The position numbers and the translations under genes are program-made. A stretch of 64,000 nt of DNA from Tragulus kanchil (taxonomy: Eukaryota; Chordata; Mammalia; Artiodactyla; Tragulidae), in the NCBI GenBank assembly GCA_022376925.1, contig JAIOJX010000005.1, positions 15,218,501-15,282,500 of the forward strand, written 5' to 3'. The notes beneath the pieces were generated by a model. The model did not search any database and was not told the DNA's origin. It saw only the letters and a list, made by a program, of their open reading frames with translations. Below, piece by piece: positions 47,174 to 59,255 of the stretch (within the stretch, counting starts at the first letter, position 1; every line of letters starts with the position of its first letter).

Positions 47174-49052
47174 CCGAGGGCACGTCTGAGGTGCCGGACC
47201 TGCCTCCGGACTTCTTGTGAAATGAGAAAGATGAACTCATCACGTGGTCGTCACTGAGATGGTTTCACTTGATGACAGAAGAATGCAGTCCTTCGGTTTT
47301 GCAGAATTAGTTGAAAGGGGATCAAGTGATGGAAACTGAGTTTAGCACTCTTCCCCACAAAGTCCCCACTCCTTACAGGAAAGCAGAAATGCAAAATGGG
47401 GCCAATGATGGGGAAAAGGGCAGCGCCATCATATGACAGAAGAGGAAAGAAAACAGTCATAGCTATAGAAGGGGCCTCATTTCCACGCACCACTGACATC
47501 CAGTGACTGACGCAAACCATAAACTCAATGTTCATCCAATGAGTATCATTCTCAATCTCATTTCCATTTCAAAGGCTGTGGTGTATAAAAAAGTGTATAT
47601 GAACATTTAAAAAAACAGGTTCTTTTGCACATTTACTCTGGACACATCAATACGTTATACCTAGAATTCTGACATCAAATAAAATCAAGAACAATGGAGT
47701 TATACGAGATTCATGACTGCAGGTTCCCAGAGCTTTCAGAACTGGGAATATTCAAAGGGAAGATTTGTTGTCCTTATTTTTAAAATATTTTTAAAACTAA
47801 TTTTATTTATCTATTTTTGGCTGTGCTGGGTCTTCAATGCTGAGCAGGCTTTTCTCTAGTTTCAGAGAGTGGGAGTTACTCTTTAGCTGCAGTGTGTGGG
47901 CTTCTCACTATGGAGGCTTTTCCTGTTGTGGAGGACAGGTTTAAGGGCGCACAGGCTTCTATGGATGTTGGCTCAGTACCCATTTCCCCTTCTCACTTAC
48001 TAACAGACACCTGCTTATGTAACCTGAGAAACAACTATTGAAACAGTTCTGACCAATGAGACGCAGCGAGGGAGATATTCTGGGAGGGCTTCCCAGCAAG
48101 CTAGGGTTCTCCTGATAGAAAAGGCACATATTGAGCTGTCAAGCTGGTGGTAGAAGACCACCCTGTCTTGTCTGAAACACAGATATGGATATGACACCTG
48201 GGATGGCAGAGCTGCCTTGGGGTCAGGAGAACCAACAGGACACACGCTTATGACTACAGCTGTGGGCCCGAGGGCACGTCTGAGGTGCCGGACCTGCCTC
48301 CGGACTTCTTGTGAAATGAGAAAGATGAACTCATCACGTGGTCGTCACTGAGATGGTTTCACTTGATGACAGAAGAATGCAGTCCTTCGGTTTTGCAGAA
48401 TTAGTTGAAAGGGGATCAAGTGATGGAAACTGAGTTTAGCACTCTTCCCCACAAAGTCCCCACTCCTTACAGGAAAGCAGAAATGCAAAATGGGGCCAAT
48501 GATGGGGAAAAGGGCAGCGCCATCATATGACAGAAGAGGAAAGAAAACAGTCATAGCTATAGAAGGGGCCTCATTTCCACGCACCACTGACATCCAGTGA
48601 CTGACGCAAACCATAAACTCAATGTTCATCCAATGAGTATCATTCTCAATCTCATTTCCATTTCAAAGGCTGTGGTGTATAAAAAAGTGTATATGAACAT
48701 TTAAAAAAACAGGTTCTTTTGCACATTTACTCTGGACACATCAATACGTTATACCTAGAATTCTGACATCAAATAAAATCAAGAACAATGGAGTTATACG
48801 AGATTCATGACTGCAGGTTCCCAGAGCTTTCAGAACTGGGAATATTCAAAGGGAAGATTTGTTGTCCTTATTTTTAAAATATTTTTAAAACTAATTTTAT
48901 TTATCTATTTTTGGCTGTGCTGGGTCTTCAATGCTGAGCAGGCTTTTCTCTAGTTTCAGAGAGTGGGAGTTACTCTTTAGCTGCAGTGTGTGGGCTTCTC
49001 ACTATGGAGGCTTTTCCTGTTGTGGAGGACAGGTTTAAGGGCGCACAGGCTT
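46823..49052. repeat. Tandem duplication 16, offset 1094 bp
   Basis: Copy A 46823-47957, copy B 47958-49052. Copy B has lost about 42 bases near its start. Overlaps duplication 15 by about 350 bp, which therefore occur three times. Confidence 0.94.
47795..47957 (-). mobile_element. tRNA-SINE, first half, cut by duplication seam
   Basis: Same sequence as 48889-49052; it ends at the seam near 47957. Confidence 0.8.
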
Positions 49053-49176
49053 CAGTAGTTGCGGCTCATGCAAGAGCTTAGTTGCTCTGTGGCATTTGGG
49101 ATCTTCCAGGATCAAGGATCAAACCCACGTCTCCTGCACTGGCAGGCGGATTCACCACTGAGCCACCAGGGAAGCC
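48889..49176 (-). mobile_element. Full-length Bov-tA2/ART2-like SINE
   Basis: TTTTGGCTGTGCTGGGTCTTC, TAGTTGCGGCTCATGCAAG and head GAGCCACCAGGGAAGCCC. The last part recurs at 50118-50278. Confidence 0.83.
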
Positions 49177-49179
49177 CTA

Positions 49180-49317
49180 AAATATTTTAAAATTTATTTG
49201 GCCATGCTGAGTCTTAGTTGTGGCATGTGGGATCTAATTCCCTGATCAGGGGTCAAACCCAGGCCCCCTGTGCTGGGAACACAGAGTGGTAGTTACTGGA
49301 CTACTAGGGATGTCCTT
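49180..49317 (-). mobile_element. Short tRNA-SINE
   Basis: GGCCATGCTGAGTCTTAGTT, then head ending GGACTACTAGGGATGTCC. Repeated at 50281-50418. Confidence 0.8.
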
Positions 49318-49435
49318 CTGAAGGAAGGTTTTATAAGTAACCTTTCTCAAAATTATTTATCCAGTCTAGTAAGATGGTCATGATAACACACGCAGTGAAC
49401 TCATGCAAAAACAGAGAATAGACATAAAGACATTG

Positions 49436-49850
49436 TGGAGACCGAACAGTGGGAGGGAGGCATGGAGGGAGTAACATGGAAACCTATACTGTCATGTGTG
49501 GAAAAGACAGCTATTGTCATTGTGCTAAGGGAATAGGAGTACCTACAACCACTTGGGGCGATAGTCTGGAGGGGTGGGATGGGGGAAACTGGGTGGGGGG
49601 AGGGTCCAGGAATATGCATATGAATGATCTGGGAACATACATGTCTGTGAACAACAAAACTCTGTAAAATCTTTAAAATAAAGGAAAAAAAATAAAATAA
49701 ACCAATGGGACCTAATTAAACTTAAAAGCTTTTGCATAGCAAAAGCAACCATCAGCAAAACAAAAAGACAACCTGTGGAAAGAGTAACATGGAAACTTAC
49801 ATTACTATATGTAAAATAAATAACCAATGGGCAAAAAAAAAAAAAAAAGT
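49436..49850 (+). mobile_element. Composite of L1 fragments
   Basis: An L1 3' end (to about 49690), an L1 ORF2-like piece (ACCAATGGGACCTAATTAAA) and another 3' piece (GTAACATGGAAACTTACATT) before a run of A. Repeated at 50537-50951. Confidence 0.7.
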
Positions 49851-51208
49851 TCCTTTCTTGTAATACTTCTATTTTTTTGCCCTTTGCATGATGAAAAAAA
49901 TGAATTTTATTCTTTGACTAAATTTGAGAATTAGGAAATAAAGACAGTATTATCTTTGAAAAAAAAAAAAAATTATTTATCCAGGGATCAATTCTCCCCA
50001 GAATCGCCGTGAGAACTAGGATTTCTCAAAAATGCTCTGAGAAACACTGGACTGACAATGGCATGTGCCCCAGAGATGTGGCTACTGGGCTCATGCAAGA
50101 GCTTAGTTGGGGGCTTTTGTTTTGTGGAGGACAGGTTTAAGGCGCACAGGCTTCAGTAGTTGCGGCTCATGCAAGAGCTTAGTTGCTCTGTGGCATTTGG
50201 GATCTTCCAGGATCAAGGATCAAACCCACGTCTCCTGCACTGGCAGGCGGATTCACCACTGAGCCACCGGGGAAGCCCTAAAATATTTTAAAATTTATTT
50301 GGCCATGCTGAGTCTTAGTTGTGGCATGTGGGATCTAATTCCCTGATCAGGGGTCAAACCCAGGCCCCCTGTGCTGGGAACACAGAGTGGTAGTTACTGG
50401 ACTACTAGGGATGTCCTTCTGAAGGAAGGTTTTATAAGTAACCTTTCTCAAAATTATTTATCCAGTCTAGTAAGATGGTCATGATAACACACGCAGTGAA
50501 CTCATGCAAAAACAGAGAATAGACATAAAGACATTGTGGAGACCGAACAGTGGGAGGGAGGCATGGAGGGAGTAACATGGAAACCTATACTGTCATGTGT
50601 GGAAAAGACAGCTATTGTCATTGTGCTAAGGGAATAGGAGTACCTACAACCACTTGGGGCGATAGTCTGGAGGGGTGGGATGGGGGAAACTGGGTGGGGG
50701 GAGGGTCCAGGAATATGCATATGAATGATCTGGGAACATACATGTCTGTGAACAACAAAACTCTGTAAAATCTTTAAAATAAAGGAAAAAAAATAAAATA
50801 AACCAATGGGACCTAATTAAACTTAAAAGCTTTTGCATAGCAAAAGCAACCATCAGCAAAACAAAAAGACAACCTGTGGAAAGAGTAACATGGAAACTTA
50901 CATTACTATATGTAAAATAAATAACCAATGGGCAAAAAAAAAAAAAAAAGTTCCTTTCTTGTAATACTTCTATTTTTTTGCCCTTTGCATGATGAAAAAA
51001 ATGAATTTTATTCTTTGACTAAATTTGAGAATTAGGAAATAAAGACAGTATTATCTTTGAAAAAAAAAAAAAATTATTTATCCAGGGATCAATTCTCCCC
51101 AGAATCGCCGTGAGAACTAGGATTTCTCAAAAATGCTCTGAGAAACACTGGACTGACAATGGCATGTGCCCCAGAGATGTGGCTACTGCATTCCCAGGAG
51201 CAGGGTTG

Positions 51209-51487
51209 CTTTTTTTTTTTTTTTCTTTTCCCCATCATGTCTCTTTTCTTTATATTTATTTTCATCCATCTTTTTATTCTTTGGCCTGTGTGGGCCTCCC
51301 ATCACAGTGGCCTCTCTTGTTGCAGAGCACTGGCTCTGGGCGCATGTGCTCCAGAGTTCTGGTTTGTAATTGGACACAACAGTTCAGCCCCTCCGCAGCA
51401 CGTGGGATCGTCCCAGGCCAGGGATCGAACTGGTGCCCCCTGCACTGCAAGGCTGACTCTTTACCCACTGGACCACCAGGGAAGCCC
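51209..51487 (-). mobile_element. tRNA-headed SINE, tail type D2
   Basis: T-run, CCCCATCATGTCTCTTTTC, body and head ending ACCAGGGAAGCCCC. Single copy. Confidence 0.86.
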
Positions 51488-52539
51488 CAGGAGCAGGTTT
51501 CTGGCTGTGTCCTTCGTTGGGCCTCTTATGTTAAGATATGTGGATATCTTTCTTCACATATGTGAACTGTGCAATGCACAGGTGGAAAGTTAACAAGCAC
51601 CACTCCCGCCCTTGAATAATGGGCAGAAGGCAGGCCACTTTCCCAAGGTCCGGGTTCATGTTGAGAAATACTGGCAAAACGCACTAAAGCGAGGTTTCCA
51701 AGAGAAAAGGAACAAGCATCGTGGAGGGAACTCAAGAAGAAAAAAGAGGAGGACTGAGTCACGTGAAACCTTAGAAACACTGTGCCTAAAAGTTATGACA
51801 ACATAAATCATATGACAGAATCCTAGGAATAACATGTATTAATATCCCTTGAACAAGTGTTCAGTAGAACCCATTTTTGGAAATGTTGGGTGTACGCTTT
51901 ATTAACCACAGTAACCGAAATGGAAAAAAAAGACGTTCCTTAGATGAATACTGCTGGCATTTCCTGGCTGGCCATTGCTCAGAGTCGAATGGAACCATCT
52001 CAATGACATTCCTCAGGGTATGAGTGTCCCGTGATGAACGTGAATTCTCAGAGAAGCTGAACCAGCCCAGCCTCCAGCAGCAGGGAAAGGCTTCGTCCTT
52101 CCACCCGCAGCAGAGCGGGGAAAGCAGACAGCTTCCCAGGCGTGTTCCCTGTGACAATGACCTACAAACAGCCCAGCCCCGAAGAGGCATGGCGGACAGC
52201 CACACGGTGCATTGGTGCTCCACGTGAAGGAGGAACGTGCGGTAAAGCTCTTAAGAGCTTAAGGAGAGATGAAGCTCCTAAATCTACAGCCCATTAAGCA
52301 GACACTAACGTCTGTGTGAAGTCCCCTGCGGGTCTGCCTAAGAGGATTACTCATGTTTCATCCAAAGAAGCCCTGATAGGCGGCTGAGAGAAAGCTTAGG
52401 AAGCATGTCAGAGATTTCCTTCATGGGTGCCCTCCACTGGGCACTGATGTTACGGCTTAAAAAGCCATTTGTGGAACCATGGGGCAGCAGTTTCAATAAA
52501 TTATTTATTATACTTTACTAGGACACACTTACAGAGAGC

Positions 52540-52670
52540 TTTGTAAGGACGGGCCGTTCTAAGCAGGCTCCAAGTTGTCACTAATTTAATCCTCACAACA
52601 GCTCTGCTCATAGTATTTCCTCACCCTTATTTTACAGGTGAAGAAACTGAGGCACAGAAAAGTCACACCC
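52540..52670 (-). repeat. MIR
   Basis: TTAATCCTCACAACAGCTC and GTGAAGAAACTGAGGCACAG fit MIR well. Repeated at 53684-53814. Confidence 0.8.
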
Positions 52671-52794
52671 TTAGTTCCTGTAACTAAGAAACTCCTATGT
52701 CTCCTCTGGGAAGTCCCCCTGAACCTTCTAGCTCCCCACTACATCCTATGTATAAATTTTATGGCACTTAATGTATTTTTTTCTTTCTTTCTTC

Positions 52795-53053
52795 TTTTTT
52801 TTTTTGCCTCTAAGCCGTCGTTTATTTTTCATCCATCTTTATTATTTGGTCTGTGTGGGCCTCCCATCGCAGTAGCCTCTCTGGTTGCAGAGCACTGGCT
52901 CTGGGCGCATGTGCTCCAGAGTGCTGGCTCATAACTGGACACACCAGCCCAGCCATTCCTTAGTATGTGGGATTGTCCCAGGCCAGGGATCGAACCAGTG
53001 TCCCCTGCACTGCAAGGCGGACTCCCACCCACTGGACCACCAGGAAACCCACT
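52795..53053 (-). mobile_element. tRNA-headed SINE, tail type D1
   Basis: T-run, GCCTCTAAGCCGTCGTTTAT, body and head. Repeated at 53938-54197. Confidence 0.85.
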
Positions 53054-53184
53054 TAATGTATTAAGATCACTCCCTCTGCCTCCTCCATTCTCACCACCCC
53101 TAGCCCTGCCAAAGATCTCCTCCCTCACTGGACCCTGAACTTTCTGAAGCCAGGGTCTTAGTGAGCCCTTTCTGATTTGTTTAA

Positions 53185-53326
53185 TTAAGGTTTTTTTAAT
53201 GGATTTATTTGGCTGCACTGAGTCTTAGTTATGGTATGTGGGATCTAGTTCCCTGACCAGGGATCGAACCCAGGTCCCCAGCATTGGGAGCACAGAGTCT
53301 TAGCCACTGGACCACCAGGAAAGTCC
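53185..53326 (-). mobile_element. Short tRNA-SINE
   Basis: GGCTGCACTGAGTCTTAGTT, then head ending GGACCACCAGGAAAGTCCC. Repeated at 54330-54472. Confidence 0.8.
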
Positions 53327-53937
53327 CCAGCCCTTTCTTCTTATGCCCAGTCAGTGTTCGACACATCTGCTAAATGGAGCAAAACAGTACAGGTCCATTT
53401 ACTTCTTATCTGATACACTCAGGGCCACATTGTGAAATTCAGAATATTTTGGGATTTTTTAGGAAGTTTGGTGCATACCCTTTTACACATGACCCTCAGG
53501 GGATCTGGGACCGCAGCTCATAGTAAAATTCATCCACATTTCTGCAGCTAATCACATGAATGGCCACACTAAATGAGTAAATAAAGACTATCAATGAAAA
53601 AATAAAATCCATTTGTGGAACCATGGGGCAGCAGTTTCAATAAATTATTTATTATACTTTACTAGGACACACTTACAGAGAGCTTTGTAAGGACGGGCCG
53701 TTCTAAGCAGGCTCCAAGTTGTCACTAATTTAATCCTCACAACAGCTCTGCTCATAGTATTTCCTCACCCTTATTTTACAGGTGAAGAAACTGAGGCACA
53801 GAAAAGTCACACCCTTAGTTCCTGTAACTAAGAAACTCCTATGTCTCCTCTGGGAAGTCCCCCTGAACCTTCTAGCTCCCCACTACATCCTATGTATAAA
53901 TTTTATGGCACTTAATGTATTTTTTTCTTTCTTTCTT

Positions 53938-54197
53938 CTTTTTTTTTTTGCCTCTAAGCCGTCGTTTATTTTTCATCCATCTTTATTATTTGGTCTGTGT
54001 GGGCCTCCCATCGCAGTAGCCTCTCTGGTTGCAGAGCACTGGCTCTGGGCGCATGTGCTCCAGAGTGCTGGCTCATAACTGGACACACCAGCCCAGCCAT
54101 TCCTTAGTATGTGGGATTGTCCCAGGCCAGGGATCGAACCAGTGTCCCCTGCACTGCAAGGCGGACTCCCCACCCACTGGACCACCAGGGAAACCCA
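53938..54197 (-). mobile_element. tRNA-headed SINE, tail type D1 (copy through duplication 18)
   Basis: Duplicate of 52795-53053; a few one-base indels. Confidence 0.85.
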
Positions 54198-55417
54198 CTT
54201 AATGTATTAAGATCACTCCCTCTGCCTCCTCCATTCTCACCACCCCTAGCCCTGCCAAAGATCTCCTCCCTCACTGGACCCTGAACTTTCTGAAGCCAGG
54301 GTCTTAGTGAGCCCTTTCTTATTTTTTTAATTAAGGTTTTTTTAATGGATTTATTTGGCTGCACTGAGTCTTAGTTATGGTATGTGGGATCTAGTTCCCT
54401 GACCAGGGATCGAACCCAGGTCCCCAGCATTGGGAGCACAGAGTCTTAGCCACTGGACCACCAGGAAAGTCCCCAGCCCTTTCTTCTTATGCCCAGTCAG
54501 TGTTCGACACATCTGCTAAATGGAGCAAAACAGTACAGGTCCATTTACTTCTTATCTGATACACTCAGGGCCACATTGTGAAATTCAGAATATTTTGGGA
54601 TTTTTTAGGAAGTTTGGTGCATACCCTTTTACACATGACCCTCAGGGGATCTGGGACCGCAGCTCATAGTAAAATTCATCCACATTTCTGCAGCTAATCA
54701 CATGAATGGCCACACTAAATGAGTAAATAAAGACTATCAATGAAGATAAAAATCTCATCAGAGTTCAGGTGAAGGTTCACCAACCTGTGCACTAGGAGGA
54801 AACTAGGAAAACACGTGGTTTTCAGAGCCCAAAGTGCTCTGTAGGTAAAGGACTGTGGGCCCCTCTGTCCATGAAGGTCTCTAAGACAGCTGTGCAGACA
54901 CCATGGCGTGGTCCTACTGCAAGAAAATGTCCCACTGATCCAGGGACTAAGTGACAATGACCACGTCGAGAAGCTGGAGGACACCTGGTGGAGACCTGGA
55001 TCTGTGGGGGGCGCCTGGCACACACGCACCCACTCAGGGAGCTAAGAGAGATGTGTGGGGGGTAAAGAAAACAGCCCTGGCACCAAGGCTCAAGGGAAAG
55101 GGTCCAGAGGCAGCTCCACGCCCTTCAAGCCAGCTGTTTTGGGAAAAGCACAAGACCAACGTGGCAGACACCCACAGGCTGGTAAATATGTCCTAGGAAA
55201 CAACACTAGCTCCACGCTTCAGTGCTGGGTGATGTAGCACTTCTCAACAATACCTGCTCAAGGAAATGAGCCCGCTTTCTGCTTTTCCAGATAAAGGATT
55301 CATAATATACTGTATCTTCACCTAGGCACTCCTCCTCGAGGGCAGCTATCAAGCTGCAGCAAAAAATCACAGAGGTGGTATCTCGAAACCACACAAATAC
55401 CCTACAGTTCTGAAGGC

Positions 55418-55745
55418 TGGAAGTCCAGAGTGTGCTTCTCTGGGCTGAAGGTTTCGTCGCCTTTTCCAGCTTCCACAGGAGCCCCCGTCTCTGGGCTCGT
55501 GGCACATGGTCTGCGTGTGAGCAGCGGGCTGTGAGGTTTTTCGCTCTGCCCCGGCTCTCTTTGCTCCTCCCTTCTCTTGCGAGGAGTTCTGTGATCACAT
55601 CAGACCCACCTGAGTAACCTTCTCATTGCAACATCTTTAACTGAATCACACCTGCAAAAACGCTTTGCGAGGAAACGTGTGCATGTCTTTTGGAAATTAG
55701 GACGTGGACCTGTTTGGAGGGCAAGGAGGCCCCACAGATAATCTG
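55418..55745 (-). repeat. Old L1-like repeat block
   Basis: CTTCTCTGGGCTGAAGG, GCCTTTTCCAGCTTCCACAGG and ATTAGGACGTGGACCTGTTT recall an old L1 3' end seen widely in mammals, by memory only. Repeated from 56570. Confidence 0.45.
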
Positions 55746-56284
55746 TTTACAACAGTATCTAAGTTCCTCTTGCCTCCCCACATCTAATGTCAGATAACAT
55801 AGCAGAGGCTTTAAAAACTTCCACTCAGCTTTTATTTGTGCTATTTACATGTATATCTCCAACCATCAGTCTCTTCATCTTTAAAGAGAGATAAAAATAC
55901 ATATAATGAACCTCATGTGAAATAATGCATATGGAAGTGTCACCAAAGTAAAAAGAACCCTAAAAATATAAGTACCTCACAGACTTGTAGTAAGAAATAC
56001 ATACATTCTTTTGTGAAAGAGTCAGGATATAAGGAAAGACAGCAGGAAGCTAAGAGAAATCCATTCAGTTCATTAGGTCATAGAGCCAGTAGCTGGAATA
56101 TCTAAATGATGTTATCGTATGGCCTTGAGGTAGTCTAGCTCATGGCGCTATATAATTTACAGTGTCCAAATTGAGGTTGGGGGGGTCACTGCTGATATCT
56201 CCTCTGGGGCAAATGTTTCCATCGGGACTCTCTGCGCAAACATTACACTTGGACAGTTCACCTATAGCTCAGTGGGTGGGCCCA

Positions 56285-56462
56285 GGCTCTGGAGCAAAAC
56301 TACCTACAACCAAATCTGCGTTCCAGGCTTACAGCCCTGTGACTTTGGTCACGCTGTTTGACTGCTCTCTGCCTTGGCTTCCTCATCTTGTTAAGATGTG
56401 AGGCCCAGATGAATTATTATACACAGAGCACTCAGAACAGTGCCTAGTGTGTATAGTAGGAG
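56285..56462 (+). repeat. MIR
   Basis: CAGCCCTGTGACTTTGGTC, GCCTTGGCTTCCTCATC and AGCACTCAGAACAGTGCC fit MIR. Repeated at 57437-57614. Confidence 0.75.
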
Positions 56463-58106
56463 GTCAGTAGAAGTAGGTGATCCTTACACATCAAGGCCAG
56501 CCACATTCTGAATTTCCATGAATCCACAGCACAGAATTCCCAGGGTGTCTTCCCCTGGGCTGAAGGTTTCTGGAAGTCCAGAGTGTGCTTCTCTGGGCTG
56601 AAGGTTTCTCGCCTTTTCCAGCTTCCACAGGAGCCCCCGTCTCTGGGCTCGTGGCACATGGTCTGCGTGTGAGCAGCGGGCTGTGAGGTTTTTCGCTCTG
56701 CCCCGGCTCTCTTTGCTCCTCCCTTCTCTTGCGAGGAGTTCTGTGATCACATCAGACCCACCTGAGTAACCTTCTCATTGCAACATCTTTAACTGAATCA
56801 CACCTGCAAAAACGCTTTGCGAGGAAACGTGTGCATGTCTTTTGGAAATTAGGACGTGGACCTGTTTGGAGGGCAAGGAGGCCCCACAGATAATCTGTTT
56901 ACAACAGTATCTAAGTTCCTCTTGCCTCCCCACATCTAATGTCAGATAACATAGCAGAGGCTTTAAAAACTTCCACTCAGCTTTTATTTGTGCTATTTAC
57001 ATGTATATCTCCAACCATCAGTCTCTTCATCTTTAAAGAGAGATAAAAATACATATAATGAACCTCATGTGAAATAATGCATATGGAAGTGTCACCAAAG
57101 TAAAAAGAACCCTAAAAATATAAGTACCTCACAGACTTGTAGTAAGAAATACATACATTCTTTTGTGAAAGAGTCAGGATATAAGGAAAGACAGCAGGAA
57201 GCTAAGAGAAATCCATTCAGTTCATTAGGTCATAGAGCCAGTAGCTGGAATATCTAAATGATGTTATCGTATGGCCTTGAGGTAGTCTAGCTCATGGCGC
57301 TATATAATTTACAGTGTCCAAATTGAGGTTGGGGGGGTCACTGCTGATATCTCCTCTGGGGCAAATGTTTCCATCGGGACTCTCTGCGCAAACATTACAC
57401 TTGGACAGTTCACCTATAGCTCAGTGGGTGGGCCCAGGCTCTGGAGCAAAACTACCTACAACCAAATCTGCGTTCCAGGCTTACAGCCCTGTGACTTTGG
57501 TCACGCTGTTTGACTGCTCTCTGCCTTGGCTTCCTCATCTTGTTAAGATGTGAGGCCCAGATGAATTATTATACACAGAGCACTCAGAACAGTGCCTAGT
57601 GTGTATAGTAGGAGGTCAGTAGAAGTAGGTGATCCTTACACATCAAGGCCAGCCACATTCTGAATTTCCATGAATCCACAGCACAGAATTCCCAGGGTGT
57701 TCCCACAAGCACACAGCTGGTGTGGCTGAACGCCAGTAAACCAACCTCCAGGAGGGCTGACCGTCTTTTCTTTGGTGCTTGCTTCGTGGCACTCATTTTA
57801 GAACGCTGAGCTGCAGGCCAGGCTGGGTGCCTACAACGCTTTGTCATGAAACAGAGCAAACTCCTTTGTCATTAGAGCAGGAGACAGGAAGACTGAGTGC
57901 TGACCCCCTAAGGCAGCAGTCTGTGCAGCGAGCCCAGCGACGTCCACCTGACAGACGGGGTGATATTTCACTGCTAATTCCAAACTTCTGTAAACTCTGG
58001 TGAAATGATGATGTGCCTCTGCCATCTGGCAACGCAAGCTGCACACACGTGTTCCTGAATCGATGACCTCTTTTCACCTTCTGTCCTAAACCAAACCCCA
58101 AGTTAT

Positions 58107-58205
58107 GCCTTTCTTAATGAATTTTTCTTGGAGTATAGTTGCTTTTCAATGTTGTGCCAGTTTCTGCAAAGTCAATCAGCTTCATGCATTACATATAAAC
58201 CCCCA
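58107..58205 (-). mobile_element. L1 3' end, antisense
   Basis: TTTTCTTGGAGTATAGTTGC and CAATGTTGTGCCAGTTTCTG. Confidence 0.68.
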
Positions 58206-58319
58206 GTTACTATGTCTCAATAGAAACATACTTCTAGTACAAACTAAGCTTCTCTCTGCTGAACCTGAAATGATGATTATGCTCTTTATACAGATTACAT
58301 AAATAATAACTAGAACCAT

Positions 58320-58440
58320 TAGTATTTCTTCAGTGGATACTAGGCGCCAGGCATTGTTCTAAGCACACTATGGGCACTTAATCCCCAACAACTCGATGAA
58401 GTAGGTACTGTTATGATCCTTATTATACAGAAGAGAAAAA
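58320..58440 (-). repeat. MIR
   Basis: GCCAGGCATTGTTCTAAGC and ATCCTTATTATACAGAAGAG. Confidence 0.7.
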
Positions 58441-58684
58441 TTGTACAGAAGAGAAGGGGAGAGAGTCGCATTCAGCCGCCCATGATATGCATGTGTCTAG
58501 GAAGCAGAGAAGGCAGGACTGAACCCAGGCAGTCCTGCTCAAGCATAGGCTCTTCAGGGTCAACTCTGCTCCTTCTCATGCTGGAGAAGACAGAATTTTC
58601 TGAATGCTCAGAATTCTCTGAATTCTCAGAATGCTCTCTATTAGGAGCGTCATGGGATGGTGGGTTGAAAGAATGCGTCCTTCC

Positions 58685-58815
58685 GGACGACCCTGGGGGT
58701 CTAGTAGTTAAGAATCCACCTTGCAGTGCCGGGGACACGGCTTCAATCCCTGGTCAGAGGAACTAACGTCACATATGCTACAACTAAGACCTGATGCAAC
58801 CAAATACATGGTTAA
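58685..58815 (+). mobile_element. tRNA-SINE
   Basis: GTAGTTAAGAATCCACC, GGCTTCAATCCCTGG and an A-run end. Confidence 0.75.
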
Positions 58816-59044
58816 TTACAAAAAAAAAAAGAATAAACCCTTCATCTGCGACTCTGCTGTACCCTCCGCATGGAATGCCTTTACCTCCTTGTCTACCTGG
58901 CCAGCTCCTACTTCACACCCTGTATCCCTCAGCCTTCCTTCAGCCTTCACCACACCCCCGGGCATGCTGCAGCACTCAAGGCAAAGCATGAGGCTTCCGG
59001 ATGGCAGTTACTCCCAGAACAGGTCCTTCTGCGGGGAAGTTGTT

Positions 59045-59255
59045 GCTTTTGTTGTTCAGTTACTAAGTTGTGTCTGACGCTCCTGAGACCCTGTGGACTG
59101 TAGCCCCCGAGGCTCCTCTGTCCACGGGATTTCCTATGCAAGAATCCCAGAGTGGGTTGCCACGCCCTCCTCCAGGGGATCTTCCTGGTCCAAGGGTCGA
59201 ACCTGTGTCTCCTGCATTGGCAGGAAGGTTCTTTACCACTGAGCCACCAGGGAGC
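59045..59255 (-). mobile_element. Bov-A2 element
   Basis: GTTCAGTTACTAAGTTGTG, GAGTGGGTTGCCACGCC and GAGCCACCAGGGAG. Confidence 0.86.

Larger units (their letters stand above)
49020..51192. repeat. Tandem duplication 17, offset 1101 bp
   Basis: Copy A 49020-50110, copy B about 50118-51192. One A/G difference is seen between copies inside a SINE (about 49166 against 50268). Confidence 0.95.
52465..54744. repeat. Tandem duplication 18, offset 1144 bp
   Basis: Copy A 52465-53604, copy B 53608-54744. A few one-base indels lie near 53026 against 54170 and in the T-run near 53175. Confidence 0.95.
55418..57698. repeat. Tandem duplication 19, offset 1152 bp
   Basis: Copy A 55418-56569, copy B 56568-57698. 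It is the last of the series; no duplication is seen from here to 64000. Confidence 0.95.

Noticed and set aside
51110..51593. Plus-strand open frames of about 150 codons
   Set aside because: They are translations of an antisense SINE (T-run as phenylalanines, then the SINE body); the same peptide words recur at every SINE of this family.
1615..57698. Satellite array or higher-order repeat
   Set aside because: Unit content differs at each place; only the size and arrangement are shared.
58472..58738. Repetitive peptide with SEN/SEH units on the minus strand
   Set aside because: Comes from a short repeat of TCTGAAT and GAATTC words at about 58596-58636; not conserved with any protein I know.
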